From NCBI RefSeq assembly GCF_023091745.1, contig NC_068910.1:41465272-41529271 (forward strand): DNA of 64,000 nt, written 5' to 3'. The position numbers and the translations under genes are program-made. Source of the DNA: Budorcas taxicolor. Its lineage: Eukaryota > Chordata > Mammalia > Artiodactyla > Bovidae. This document shows, piece after piece, positions 1 to 11,758 of this stretch (the first letter of the stretch is position 1; each line of letters begins with the position of its first letter). The notes beneath the pieces were generated by a model. That model did no database searches. It was not told the DNA's origin and was given only the letters and a program-made list of their open reading frames with translations.

Positions 1-82
1 ATGGAGAGAAGTTGCTTGGGTGAAATTTCTAGCAGTAATGGCTTGATTTTTTCCCTTAAAGACAATGTTGATGAGAGCTTAA

Positions 83-101
83 TTTTTTTTTTTTTTTTTT
101 T
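83..101. repeat. Poly(T) tract
   Basis: Nineteen consecutive T. It could be the poly(A) remnant of an antisense retroelement, but I recognise no body next to it. Confidence 0.8.
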
Positions 102-319
102 AAGAATTAACTCAGCTTCTATCTGGATTCCACAAAGCACACCAACCAGCTATAAAACGTTATCCCCAAATGAGTTACCACAGATTTCCCCTGTGGGGTT
201 TCTGAGTTTACACTCTTGTTTCCCTACAGTCTGTTTCTCTACAGAGCTGTACAAGTCACCTTATAAAACTGCAGACCAAACCATGCCGCTCCCCTGAGTA
301 AATTGCTCCATTAACACAA

Positions 320-720
320 AAAATGTGCATCCCTCACTGGGTCACAGGCCTAGTACGGATGTTCCTGCCGCATCCTTTCTGCCCCTCACTCTGTGTACTG
401 ACCCCTTCTCTGGTCCCCCAGCGTGCCATGTTTATCTGCTTCCACGGCTCCTGCCTGGCTGGTTCCTCTGTCTAGAACAATATTTTCCCAGATCTTTGCA
501 TGCTTGCCTCCTTGTTACTCTCCAGGGATAAGGTCAAACATCAGAACACACTTACTACTTTAGGAAATTCTCTGTTTCATTCATTAATTTATAATTTCGT
601 CTGTTAAAGGGAAATCACCATGAAAGAAGGACTGTCCTATTTAGTCCCTAGATCACTTCCTGATACGTGGTGGGTGTACAGTGAATACATACTTTTTGAG
701 TGGATAAATGAAAGAATAAG
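320..720 (+). repeat. Ancient L2 3'-end fossil (tentative)
   Basis: The order of pyrimidine-rich phrases (ctggttcctctgtctagaac, tactctccagggataaggtcaaacatcag, then the late tacagtgaatacatac...gagtggataaatgaa) resembles the 3' end of mammalian L2 in sense orientation. It is heavily decayed; the call is from pattern memory. Confidence 0.45.
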
Positions 721-944
721 AATTATTTCTATCTGGAGTTTGTTTAAAGGAACACTTTTAAACAAGTGGAAAAGCTTACCTGCTCACCATTTTAACACTT
801 CAGTATCAGAGAAAAATGTTTGATGATAACTGGAGTGCCTCTGTGGTTTTCTCTAGTTAGAAGTTGGGGGAGTTTTTTATAGTGAGGTGACCCACTTGAT
901 GTAATATGATGGTTGTTTTGTCTATGAGACTGTAGACTTTCTAT

Positions 945-974
945 ACACACACACACGCGCGCGCATATACACAC
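945..974. repeat. Alternating purine-pyrimidine microsatellite, (AC)n(GC)n
   Basis: Thirty bases alternate purine and pyrimidine without a break: an AC run, then a GC run, then ATATACACAC. Such tracts can adopt Z-DNA. Confidence 0.8.
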
Positions 975-1004
975 TCAATAAGAGACATCAAGTTCCTAAA
1001 GAAA

Positions 1005-1329
1005 GGTGCCAGGAACCATTTGCTGAGCACCTACTGTGTCCTAAGGAATATTCTAGGCTCTGGAAATGCAAAGCTAAATAAGCATGACACTTACCCTTGA
1101 TGAATTTATCATCTAGTTTAGAGACAATTCAATAAATAAGTAGTACTTTGATAAATTTCTGGTGAAGACTGCTAAAAGTTGCTGAGAGAATCTAAGGTAG
1201 AGTGATTACATTTCTCAGGGAATTTGAGAAGCCTTAACTAGATAACTAGCTCTCAACAGTAGATTTTGCCAGAGAAGATGAGGGTATGATTTCAGAGTGT
1301 CTGCATAAGCAAAGGTGTGGAAGTGGATT
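1005..1329 (+). repeat. Ancient mammalian interspersed repeat, family not resolved
   Basis: Begins with the familiar phrase tgagcacctactgtgtcc...ttctaggctctgg and goes on through a decayed 'segment loss then recovery' pattern typical of an old mammalian repeat. I cannot name the family securely. Confidence 0.4.
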
Positions 1330-1880
1330 GTACATGATATTATTTCCCCCATTTCCCATGTCTTACATTAAGGTTCTGGCTACCGAGTAGTGCAAGCCAC
1401 TCCTTCATTAGTTATCAGATTCTTTCTTGGAAGTCCTAAATGAGGGAGGCCCTTGAGACAGGGGCAGGTTGGGTGAGGGGCCTATATGGTTTTTTTATGG
1501 AGGGCCTCTCTGCTATCAAGAGTGTGTTCTTAAGAGACCATGTCCATTTCATTATTAATATATCATCTGCATGGTGTTTATTTTATCTTCAGTCTTATCC
1601 ATAAAGGCATTTTCTGAGGATATCTTGACCACGTGAGATTAAGAATCTTTCTTGTCAAGAGTAACCTAGTATTTTAACTACCAGAGCAAATCCCTATGAA
1701 TGGCCATTAAAATTTGCTTACCACTTGTCAAAAAATTTAGGAAGCTCAATACCTCAGATGGATGCTAGTATCTGGAGAGTAAATCTGTGTTTGCTCTAAT
1801 TTAGCTTCCACTCCTTTCTCCTTTCTCCACAAGAATAAGAATTGAGCAATGAGCACAAATGTAGGAAGTGAACTTTTGGT
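1330..1880. other. Unassigned intronic DNA
   Basis: No gene, RNA gene or recognisable repeat seen. Base composition is ordinary for an intron. Confidence 0.5.
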
Positions 1881-1884
1881 TACC

Positions 1885-2155
1885 AAAGTGGAAAGGAGGG
1901 GAGGGATAAATTAAGAGTTAGTAGCGTATACACACCACTATACATAAAATAGATAAACAGCAAGGACATATTGTAGAGCACAGGGAATGATATTCAGTAT
2001 TTGGTAATAACCCGTAACAGGAATGTGAAAAAGAATATATATATATACACATACAAACATACACACACACGTATATATAACTGAATCACTTTGTGATACA
2101 CCTGAAACTTAACACAAAGATTATAAATCTACTATGCTTCACTTAAAAATATATA
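1885..2155 (+). mobile_element. Old artiodactyl L1 3' UTR fragment (sense)
   Basis: Contains gagggataaattaagagtt, agagcacagggaatgatattcagtat, gaatcactttgtgatacacctgaaac and a final ataaatctactatgctt, the characteristic order of the L1 3' end that recurs here at 29425 and 32835. A TA/CA microsatellite (about 2035-2080) sits inside. Confidence 0.7.
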
Positions 2156-2265
2156 AAGAATTGAGTCATGAATATAGTTTTCTCACATCTATTCCGTGAG
2201 CTTATTTACTCAAATCCAAATAAGCCTAGATAAAAACCTAGCACTAGAAAACCGATGTCATCACT

Positions 2266-2517
2266 GCTGCTAAGTCACTTCAGTCATGTCCGACTCTGTG
2301 CGACCCCATAGACGGCAGCCCACCAGGCTCCCCAATCCCTGGGATTCTCCAGGCAAGAACACAGGAATGGGTTGCCATTTCCTTCTCCAATGTGTGAAAG
2401 TGAAGTCGCTCAGTCGTGTCCAATTTAGCCACCCCATGGACTGCAGCCCACCAGGCTCCTCCGTCCATGGGATTTTCCAGGCAAGAGTACTGGAGTGGGG
2501 TGCCATTGCCTGCTCCA
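2266..2517 (-). mobile_element. Bov-A2 SINE, minus strand, with 9-bp TSD
   Basis: Two Bov-A monomers joined by the tgtgaaagtgaagtcgctcag linker. GTCATCACT occurs at 2257-2265 and again at 2518-2526, a perfect 9-bp target-site duplication that fixes both ends. Confidence 0.92.
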
Positions 2518-2526
2518 GTCATCACT

Positions 2527-4060
2527 AATAATTAACTAAGGTAATGAATGCTTTTGCAAAACCATTCGTGTTAGTATTAATGGGATTTCATATGTCCACC
2601 TGTGGCCTCTTCCATAGAGCCCATCACAGTTCTGTGAACTTTTTAGTGTCATTCATTGACTCATACAAGGGATTTCCATATTGAAAATTTTATAGCTGTA
2701 CAAAGTTTCATTCCTTCCCCTCTTCTTTTTTGTAACTGAGTGACTCCTCATAGGAAATCCCAGGGACTATGATCCAGCTACCTTCTTGCTCTTCTGCATT
2801 TTTTAGCTTCTGGTGATTAAGTCATCCATGTACTGAGTGTTGTGCAAAACCTTTTATTTAACCCTTACAGTCTATCCCTAAAAGTGAGGTAGTGCACATT
2901 TGCATCATATATTTTTACAGTTGAGGCTACTCAGGCCCAGAAAATACAGTATTTAGGCACGTGCAGTGAGTGACCTGGTGGCCCAATTCAAAGCCCATTA
3001 TTTAACCACTTTTGTTTAGTTAATTTTGTTAGACCATTATTTAACACAGTATTTCCTTGCCAGCTTATTCTCTTTCTCTGTCTTTGCACTTCCCTGTTTC
3101 TTAGCTGGCCCTCTCTACTCAATCCATTTGTATTGTGTCTTCTAGAGTCGTTGGAGGTTGGAGAGACGCATGCTTAGACCTAGAGTGTGGAGGACCAAGG
3201 AACAGGTGATCAGGTTGAGAAAGTGGGCTTTATGCAAAACTTCAAAACCCTAAAGGTCGAGAATCTAAATAGATAATACTGCCAAGAAAAGCAGACAGAG
3301 AATGAAAGCAATGGGAAATAGTATGAACCAGGGCAACTGGAGGGTCCACATCCTTGTTAGAAAGGAACCTCCTATTCACTCTTGGACAAAGGGGCCCATT
3401 GGCAAAGTCCTCTCATTCTCCAGGAAGAACCATACATCCAGTTTTTCCCAAGAACATTCCAGTTTTTGAAGTTGTGACCACTAATTTGAATCTGCGAAGA
3501 CAAAGGATAAACAAAAAATTCTTGCAGCCTAAGTTGAGGCTGTGAACTCCTAGTTTACCCCTTGATATACTCTAAGACTAGGGATGTTTGCCATCATTCC
3601 TTGTATCCTCCCATTTTATTTCAAGGAAATCTGTGTTGTACATTGAGTGTTTTGTTGCTACTCTAAGAGCTTAGAAATAATCACAAGGAAAGGACTATGA
3701 CAAAAGGGTCATTGAGGGATAAGGAGAGTCTGGATCTTGGACACAGGTGCTGAGAGAGCAGAAAATAAAGGATACGGAAATATGGTAATCCAAGGTGAAG
3801 ACTGAAATCCCCATGTGTTTTGTAAAGGTACTTTACCAGACTCACTTAAGGTATGTGTGGAAATGAATGAGTGTGCCTGCAGCAGGTTCCAGATGAATAG
3901 TATTGGCACTGGTCTTTGCTAGGCTGGAGCCAGATAGAGCAGACAAAGCTGACAGTGTAAATGACCCATTTGTGGTCACAGCTGTTCATCCACTCATTTG
4001 GAATCTCTTTTATACCTCTTTTCTGCTAGAGCATTTGGATAGCAGCAGGCACTGCTTAAT
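2527..4060. other. Intronic DNA with one probable ancient repeat
   Basis: About 2820-3010 carries a decayed old mammalian SINE-like pattern (ttatttaacccttacag ... cagttgaggctactcaggcccag ... ttcaaagcccat). The rest shows no recognisable gene or repeat. Confidence 0.45.
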
Positions 4061-4065
4061 TGGAA

Positions 4066-4224
4066 TTCATGGTATCACCGACTCGATGAACATGAGTTTG
4101 AGTGAACTCCGGGAGTTGGTGATGGACAGGGAGGCCTGGCGTGCTACGATTCATGGGGTCGCAAAGAGTCGGACACTGAGCAACTGAACTGAACTGAGCG
4201 ACTGAACTGAACTGAACTGAACTG
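4066..4224 (+). mobile_element. 5'-truncated BovB 3' end
   Basis: Matches the last ~130 bp of BovB (gggagttggtgatggacagg, ggggtcgcaaagagtcgg) and ends in a (TGAAC)n tail at about 4184-4224. I found no clear TSD. Confidence 0.8.
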
Positions 4225-4649
4225 AAAGAAAGCCCAACTTGGTTGTTTGATACATTTTGTACTTTTTAAAGAATGTTATTTTATTTGTGAAACAGAGGTC
4301 TTGGAAACACCCAAGCCACATGGAGGAGCCCTGTGCCTCATAGGATGTTAGAATGAAGGGGGAATCCGGGAAGAAAGGGTGTGGCTGGAAATCTACAGGG
4401 AAGTGGTCACTGGAGGTAGTCAACAGCACTGATCCTTCACTGTTTTTCATGGGGAGGGCTCTGGTCAGCGGTTCTGATTTCCAGCAGTCACAGAACGTTA
4501 ACCGCACAAAAGCCCGTTGAGATGCTCCACTATGCTCCGCTCATTTTGCTGATGGAGAGGTGAGACTTGGAGATGAACTGAGTCTCCAAGAACAGAGGCT
4601 GCTTCTTGTTCTCTGCATCCCAAAGGCTGGGGCTAAGGATCTACTCTGA

Positions 4650-4830
4650 TTATGGGTACCATAAGCAGTGGAGTCTCTGAGACTAAAATCCAGACTCTGC
4701 CAGCTTCTAGCTCAGTGACTTCTTGGAGTTGAGTGCACAGTTCTATAAACTGAGGATTACTGTGATGACTGAGTGTGCGAATAAATGAAAAGCTCTTGGC
4801 ACTAGATGTGTCAAAATATATTAGAGTCAC
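4650..4830 (+). repeat. MIR SINE fossil
   Basis: The order of agactctgccagcttctagctcagtgac, ataaactgaggatta and aaagctcttggcac is the MIR core order in sense orientation. Confidence 0.6.
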
Positions 4831-5362
4831 TCTTTGGAGCTCAGTTCCCTTACTGCCAAGTAAAGGTAGCCCAAAGTGGTGAATGTGTTTAAGGCAGCTT
4901 GCGTTAAAGCTGCCAGTGAATGGAGAGTCAGTGAATGTTTACTTGATTATTAGTGAACAGTTAATAATTTTTTTTTTTTTTTTTTGCTTTCTGTTGGATC
5001 TGTATGTATTTTTCCCAGTATGTAGTGAGAATATTCATGTAGTGACTGGTGAAGAGACAGTTGTTCAAATTTAATTTTCAAATTACTGGTATGCTTTTCA
5101 GCAGGCACCTTTTCCTTTTCTAGGTGAATGGGCAATGGGGTATTTGTGAATTCTTTCCCAAGAACTCAGGCCACATTCACATACATCCTATGCTAGATAG
5201 GGGATCAGAAATGATACAGCCCAGCTGCCTCTGTACTAGGATATAACACTCCAGCTATTTATGAGCATATTTGGAATGGAAACCATTTTAGTCTGGATTT
5301 TTCAACTGCCTTCAGATTAAATTAAGGGCAGACCTTTAAAGGAAGTGCCTATATGGTTCTAG

Positions 5363-5487
5363 AGAAGGAAACGGTAACCCACTCCAGTATACTTGCCTGG
5401 GAAAACCCATGGACAGAGGAGCCTGGCGGGCTACATTCCAAATGGGGTCATAAGAGTCAGGCATAACTTAGTGACTAAACAACAACA
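5363..5487 (+). mobile_element. 5'-truncated Bov-tA SINE
   Basis: Carries the 3' part of Bov-tA (gtaacccactccagtat, cccatggacagaggagcctgg) and ends with tgactaaacaacaacag. The tRNA-like head is missing. Confidence 0.8.
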
Positions 5488-5579
5488 GTCTATTTGTGAT
5501 TTACTTATTAAAAAATAGAAACAATGTTTATAATCTGCCAGACTACTCTTCTACAATCATAACTCATAATAATCCTGTT

Positions 5580-6490
5580 CAGTTCAGTTCAATCACTCAG
5601 TCATGTCCAACTCTTTGTGACCCCATGGACTGTAGCATGCCAGGCCTCCCTGTCCATCACCAACTCCTGGAACTTGCTCAAACTCATGTCCATCGAGTTG
5701 ATGATACTATCTAACCATCTCATCCTCTGTTGTCCCTTTCTCCTTCTGCCTTCTTTCCCAGCATCAGGGTCTTTTCCAAGGAGTCAGTTCTTCACATCAG
5801 GTGGCCAAAGTATTGGAGTTTCAGCTTCAACATCAGTTCTTCCATTGAATATTCAGGACTGATTTCCTTTAGGATGGACTGGTTTGATCTCCTTGCTGTC
5901 CAAGGGACTCTCAAGAGTCTTCCCCAACACCACAGTTCAAAAGCATCAGTTCTTCGGCGCTCAGCTTTCTTTATAGTCCAACTCTCACATCCATACACGA
6001 CCCCTGGAAAAACCACAGCTTTGACTAGATGGCCCTTTGTCTAGATGGTCCTTGTCTCTGCTTTTTAATATGCTGTCTAGGTTGGTCATAACTTTTCTTC
6101 CAAGGAGTAAGTGTCGTTTAATTTCATGGCTGCAGTTACCATCTGAAGTGATTTTGGAGCCCAAAATAAAGTCTGTCAGTTTCCACTGTTTCCCCTGTCT
6201 ATTTGCCATGAAATGATGGGACCAGATGCCATGATCTTAGTGTTTTGAATGTTGAGCTTTAAGCCAGCTTTTTCACTCTTCTCTTTCACTTTCATTAAGA
6301 GTCTTTTTAGCTCTTCGCTTTCTGCCATAGGGGGGGTGTCATCTGCATATCTGAGGTTATTGATATTTCTCCCAGCAATCTTGATGCCAGCTTGTGCTTC
6401 ATCTAGCCCAGTGTTTCTCATGATGTACTCTGCATAGAAGTTAAATAAGCAGGGTGACAATATACAGCCTTGACATACTCCTGTTAGATG
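5580..6490 (-). mobile_element. BovB LINE, 5'-truncated, minus strand, 11-bp TSD
   Basis: The (GAACT)n tail lies at the left end and RT/C-terminal coding sequence runs leftward on the minus strand. The minus frames show YADD in LRYADDTPPMAES (about 6330-6370), YGCESWT and FELWCW. ATAATCCTGTT flanks it perfectly at 5569-5579 and 6491-6501. The coding sequence is broken by frameshifts, so it is a dead copy. A short tandem duplication lies at about 6024-6054. Confidence 0.93.
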
Positions 6491-6539
6491 ATAATCCTGT
6501 TAGATGGATATTATTATTATCATTCACATTTTATCCATC

Positions 6540-6592
6540 TTTTAATTTCATGGCTATAGTCACTGTCCACAGTGATTTTGGAGCCTAAGAAA
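6540..6592 (-). mobile_element. Short internal BovB fragment, minus strand
   Basis: About 50 bp matching the BovB segment that also occurs at 6118-6165 (ttaatttcatggctrcag ... agtgattttggagcc). It lies 40 bp past the TSD of the preceding BovB and is more diverged, so it is probably from another event. Confidence 0.65.
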
Positions 6593-6616
6593 TGCTCTGG
6601 GAGGCCAGGTGAGGTT

Positions 6617-6754
6617 ACTGCTGCTGCTAAGTAGCTTCAGTCGTGTCCAACTCTGTGTGACCCCATAGACGGCAGCCCACCAGGCTCCCCCATCCCTGGG
6701 ATTCTCCAGGCAAGAACACTGGAGTGGATTGCCATTTCCTTCTCCAGTGCATGA
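6617..6754 (-). mobile_element. Single Bov-A monomer, minus strand
   Basis: ctgctgctgctaagtagcttcagtc through ccttctccagtgcatgaa is one Bov-A monomer. The second monomer expected in Bov-A2 is absent. Confidence 0.85.
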
Positions 6755-7029
6755 ACAGGGAAGGGCATTTGGCCATCTGACGTTGCTTTAGGACCCCTGA
6801 GCTAGACAGTGGTCAGTGCCACGTATGGGGCATTGTTTCCATCCTGACCCCAGGGTCACTGGGTAACCCTCTGAGCCCTTTGTCTCCACAACAATGAAGA
6901 AAAAAGTTAGAAATGGTTTTAAAAAAATAGAAAAGAAAAAGAGATGGGGATGGGGAGAGAAGGAAGCTCTGATATATCTCACCATGATGAAAAGACCAAA
7001 GGCAGGTGTGATAGGTATAATAATACACT

Positions 7030-7655
7030 GCTGCTAAATCGCTTCAGTTGTGTCTGACTCTGTGTGACCTCGTAGATGGAAGCCCATTAGGGCTGGGATT
7101 CTCCAGGCAAGAACACTGGAGTGGGGTGCCATTGCCTTCTCCAATGCATGAAAGTGAAACGTGAAAGTGAAGTCGCTCAGTTGCGACCCCATGGACTGCA
7201 GCCCACCAGGCTCCTCCATCCCTGCAATTTTCCAGGCAAGAGTACTGGAGTGGGGTGCCATTGCCTTCTCCAATGCATGAAAGTGAAACGTGAAAGTGAA
7301 GTCGCTCAGTTGCGACCCCATGGACTGCAGCCCACCAGGCTCCTCCATCCATGCAATTTTCCAGGCAAGAGGACTGGAGTGGGTGCCATTGCCTTCTCCA
7401 ATGCATGAAAGTGAAACGTGAAAGTGAAGTCGCTCAGTTGCGAACCCATGGACTGCAGCCCACCAGGCTCCTCCATCCCTGCAATTTTCCAGGCAAGAGG
7501 ACTGGAGTGGGTGCCATTGCCTTCTCCAATGCATGAAAGTGAAACGTGAAAGTGAAGTCGCTCAGTTGCGACCCCATGGACTGCAGCCCACCAGGCTCCT
7601 CCATCCCTGCAATTTTCCAGGCAAGAGGACTGGAGTGGGTGCCATTGCCTTCTCC
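7030..7655 (-). mobile_element. Bov-A2 SINE with expanded internal tandem unit, minus strand
   Basis: A left Bov-A monomer (7030-7143) is followed by four tandem copies of the second monomer plus linker, where ordinary Bov-A2 has one. TAATAATACACT (7018-7029) and TAACAATGCACT (7656-7667) are an aged 12-bp TSD with two transitions, so the whole array lies inside one insertion. Long apparent reading frames across it are a by-product of the repeats. Confidence 0.93.
7144..7655. repeat. Four-copy minisatellite, 128-129 bp unit
   Basis: Units start with atgcatgaaagtgaaacgtg at 7144, 7273, 7401 and 7529. All four share the derived form gctcagttgcga-cccatgg that lacks the usual tgtccgactctt segment, so they expanded from one altered unit. 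Copy differences are few (gagtact versus gaggact; ccctgc versus ccatgc; gcgacccc versus gcgaaccc). Confidence 0.93.
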
Positions 7656-7667
7656 TAACAATGCACT

Positions 7668-9724
7668 AGAAGAACGAAAAATACTAGCCTGTTGTTCAAG
7701 AGGAAAAACAGAATCTAAAATACAAGTTAAAGGCTGCGCTATTAAAACTCACTTTTTTCTGGCTAAAAATTCAAAAATTCAGTATAGCAAAGTGTTACTT
7801 TTCAGAAGAAAGCATTTAGTTTGAATACACCATGCTTGACAATCACCTAAATTACTGCATGAAATTACAAGAACTGGTCTTGAACAATAAAAGCATGTCA
7901 TGGAACATGGAGTTTCTCAGTGGGGACAGAGGCTGCTGGAAATTGCTTTTTTGCAAGGAAGCCCAAGTGACATCAGAAAGGATTGTTTGTGTGTGACCAG
8001 AGTTGTACCCAGAAATTACATGCAACAAACAAATCTCTGTGAATTAGAAATGCTTGAACATTGTTATTACTCACCCTTGAAAACCTTATGTAAGGAAAAC
8101 AATGTGCCTACTTACTTAATTTTTTTTTTTTACCGAACAAAATGATTTCTATTTTATTCTCTTTTTTCAATCCAGCAGAAAATATTCAGCTCAGGATTTT
8201 TGGCATGAACTCTGTGAAACCCAAAAAATGTATCTGTTTTATCAGTCTAAACAGAAACTGTGCATTGTATCACTTTCAAGTTGCTGAATGTACTTGAATC
8301 GCCAAACATAAAACCACATTCGCTTTTTAAACTTGAATGATTGATGTTTTTTCAACAGAGGTAACTATCTCTTCTGAAAATAAGTTTTATTCAATATCCA
8401 AATGTAACTTGAACTTATTTTACATCCCCTGAACTGATCCTTTGACTTTGGAATTGTAGGAGACCCGTTTAGTGTCTTAACTGGCTATTTAATTGGTTTT
8501 GTAATAGCAGTTGGTAGTTTTCCAAACAGAGGGGGGATATTTGCTGAAATTGGGTATTGTTCTCTGGTGCTTTTGTCTGTTGTTTCAGGGAAACTCATAA
8601 CGCTTATTGTGCTTTGGAATTTGTTAATTGTATTGTTTCCTTTTTTTGAGTAAAAAAAAAAAAATGAGAATAAGGTTGGAAATTGCTCCTTTGTGGAAAA
8701 CTGAAATGCATTGATTGACACTGGTTATAGGAACTTAAAAGGCCCATGTTGATTTTGGCAACTATTGATTAGGCCCATCTCACTACCTTTGGTAGGCAAG
8801 GAGACAAGAAAGCTGAAGTTTTCCTTGTTGTTTTTCTTTCTCTATTAGCAAAAAAATTCAGGAAGAATATTCTGTCTCTCATAATGAAACCATGCTGTTA
8901 CCACAAGGCCTTGAAATGTTAAAGTGTAGAATGGGTTAATGAGAAAAGTGTATCAGTTGATATTCTAATGAGAAATCCAGAGGGGGTTAGAATTGTATTG
9001 TTATGAGAGCTTAGTTTTGCAGAGTATGGGAAAGAAAGGAATAGACACTGGCCGGTTGGTTATAAATACCTCTTAGGGCTTTCCACTGGACCCCATAGAG
9101 ACTCCTCATGAACCCATGTCTCTCAAATGTTTTCCCCCTAATTTAGAGTCAGTCGTATTTAAATATAATCCTGCGATAATGGTGAAATCATGAGTCTCAT
9201 ACAGATTTGAAATGAGCCCATTGAAATTTTTATTTAAGTATTAACAGAGGACCCTGGGTGATGTTACAACTAATTCAGAGAAGAACCAAAGAACAGACAA
9301 ATTTATAGATCAAGAATACTGAAAGACATTTGCACATGGATGCAAAATTGACTAGGGGGAGGGGTAGTCAATAAAACTTCCAGCAGGTAAAACTTCCATA
9401 TGTTCACATGTCTTTGGACTAGATTATTGTTTCCTATTGCTATCAGTTATCTACGATTTGGAATTGTGACCTATCTCAAAAGAAATGAAAGCACAGAACC
9501 CCTGTATAATCAGAAGCAGATGACCTAGAAGGAAGGATGTTCTCTAAACTAGGCTGTCTTCCATGGAAGCATATGGTTTCTACTACAGTCGTATGGTGGG
9601 ATCCATGAGTCATTCTGCTCCTGAAGATACACCTACAGTTTAACAGAAAACTTTACCAAGTATGAAAAGAAGGGACCTGAACAAGAAAGCCAGAATGAAC
9701 ACTCCTGTATTCTTTTTTGCCCTT
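7668..9724. other. Unassigned intronic DNA
   Basis: Two kilobases with no recognised gene or transposable element. There are only short A/T runs (for example 8120-8130 and 8651-8663). It could hold conserved non-coding sequence, but nothing in the sequence itself shows this. Confidence 0.5.
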
Positions 9725-9890
9725 TTGTTGTTATTCAGTTGCTCAGTTGTGTCCTACTCTTTGCGACCCCATGGACTTCCAGGATCCTCTGTCCTTCACT
9801 ATCTCCTAGAGTTTGGTCAAATTCATGTCCATTGAGTCAGTGAAGCTATCTAGCTATCTCATTGTCAGCCACCCCCTTCTTTTGTTTCTT
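9725..9890 (-). mobile_element. Decayed BovB 3'-end fragment, minus strand
   Basis: ttgttgttattcagttgctcagttgtgtcc, ctctttgcgaccccatgg and ttcatgtccattgagtcagtgaagctatc match the antisense BovB 3' end with many changes. Confidence 0.75.
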
Positions 9891-9959
9891 GCCTTAAGCA
9901 ACAGCAAAGATATTCTACCAGAAGCATAACTTTGCTGACTCTTATTCTTTCAGACCAAA

Positions 9960-10130
9960 CGGTGCATCAGGCAACTCTTGCTGCTCATTAGAACCATCTG
10001 AGGAGCTTTAGAAAGACCTGATGCCTGGGCCCAGCCCCAGATATTCAGTTTAATTGTTCTTTGTCACCCCTTGCATCTGTTTAGAGCTCCTAGGGTACTT
10101 GTAGTACATGAGCAGGCTGAGAACTATTTC
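9960..10130 (+). repeat. MER5A-like hAT DNA transposon fossil
   Basis: gctcattagaaccatctgaggagctttagaaa, atgcctgggcccagcccc and a terminal gctgagaactatt show the MER5 order. Decayed; orientation tentative. Confidence 0.5.
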
Positions 10131-10435
10131 CCTAAAGAGTTGAGTACCATTTCTCAGCTGTTTTCTCCTGTGATGATTTAGGCAAATTTGCAAAACCAAA
10201 GGCATTTAGGGACCAGGCTGATGATGAAAATGCATGAAGAAGACCTGCTTCTCCTTCTCAAAATAAAGTTGACTTTTCTGCTGCCTAAGGGATAAGAGCA
10301 AAATCAGCCTTGGGCTGCTCTTTCCTGATCCAAGTCCTCTTTCTGTGAAACATCTTCTTCCCTCTTTCTTTCTAACCTTCCCTCCCTTCCACTTGGTCTT
10401 TTGCAGACTAACTCCTACCCTTCCTTTAGAATAAT

Positions 10436-10622
10436 ATTTCACAAACTTTAGCATGCCTTGGAATCACCTGAAAGGCTTTTAATGTGCCTACCCCTGGGTC
10501 CCACTCCAAGATTTTCAGATCCAGTAGATGTGGGATAAAGCCAGAAAAAGTTACATCATTGACAAGTTCCCGTGTGACGGTGATGCTGCTTATATGGGAC
10601 CATAAGCTGAGAACTGCTGCAT
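10436..10622 (+). repeat. MER5A-like hAT DNA transposon fossil
   Basis: cacaaactttagcatgccttggaatcacctg at one end, ctgagaactgctgc at the other, and cctgggtcccactccaagattttcag between them fit a nearly full-length MER5A. Confidence 0.6.
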
Positions 10623-10959
10623 TAAATCTTAACTCGTGATTTCTTCTTTGAAGGTTTGAAAATTGAGTTAGCTCTCCACTGGCATTTAGCTAGACTGTGC
10701 CTCTTGTGATCAAAGATGGTCTTTTGGGGACCATAGTATCTTTAGTGTGTTTACTGAAGCATGGACAAAAAAGACATTGGTGGATAAACATGAATGCTTA
10801 AGAAGCTATCATCTTAAGACATCAGTTTTTCTCAGCACTTTCTCATTTTCTTTGAGTTACTTTTTCCCAATTCTCAGTTTATTACATGGCTTCTTATCTA
10901 TTCACAGATCTTCTCTGTGACACTTCAGCTTGGTTTAAAAATGGTTCCCTCTCCAAGTT

Positions 10960-11112
10960 GCATGTTCTTTATCCTCAGAGCTTCACAGCTTCCTCATCAC
11001 CTGGTATTTGTTAGAAATTCAGAATCTGAGGCCTCACCCTGGGCTTCCCGAATTAAAATCACACTATGTTACAGTCTCCAGCTGAGCAGTACAGAGGACC
11101 ACACTTCCAAGT
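10960..11112 (+). repeat. MER5-like fragment (tentative)
   Basis: tcatcacctggtatttgttagaaattcagaatctgaggcctcaccctggg is the typical internal MER5 phrase. The ends are not clear. Confidence 0.45.
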
Positions 11113-11746
11113 TCAAGAAACACTCTTATCAGCCTAAACGCATCCTCAGTCTACCCTGTATTAGTATTAAAACAAAACAAAAGAAAGCCCCTTGAGCTAG
11201 TTGCTTCCTTTGTTTTCAGGGCCGTCTTGGCTGAGTGCCTTTCGAATCTTACGACATTTGTGCTGCACTCTTGGCAGCTGATAACTGCTTCATGTATCCT
11301 TCCTGAGAGATCTGTGTTCCTGTTTTAACAGGGTCTTTCTCAGCCCCATCTAAAAGAATTAAGGAAGCAGAACTCTTAAATATTGTGACAGATTCATGGA
11401 GAAGACAGACATAGAGAGCTTTAACTCATACACACATTTTATGGAAGAAAGCCATCTCTGACTGGTTAGGATACAATCATTATTCTTATACCCCAGCTTC
11501 ATCTTATTTCCCCACTGTCATCTTTTTGGTCCTTCTTCCCCACCTCTTTCCTCTCTCCCCTCCATGACCTTTTCTCTTCTTCCTCTCATATTCTCAGACA
11601 TTTTTACATTATTTTATAATGTAAAGCAACTCATTTGGAGTCTCAACTTCCAAATGACATAGGCCAGAGAACACACAAAATCGATTTCCAGTCGAGTAAC
11701 TAAGGCTAGAATGATGCAACCTTCTGATGCACTATCTGGAGATCAT
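11113..11746. other. Unassigned intronic DNA
   Basis: No gene or recognised repeat. A pyrimidine-rich patch lies at about 11520-11600. Confidence 0.45.
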
Positions 11747-11758
11747 GAGTTTGACCTA

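Noticed and set aside
7144..7655. Regularly repeated units resembling a CRISPR array
   Set aside because: Units are 128-129 bp, contiguous and without unique spacers, in a mammalian SINE.
7034..7661. Long repeated reading frames on both strands that look like a repeat protein
   Set aside because: They translate the Bov-A2 minisatellite. The repeats are SINE DNA inside one TSD, with no start context or promoter, and both strands are open only because the unit length permits it.
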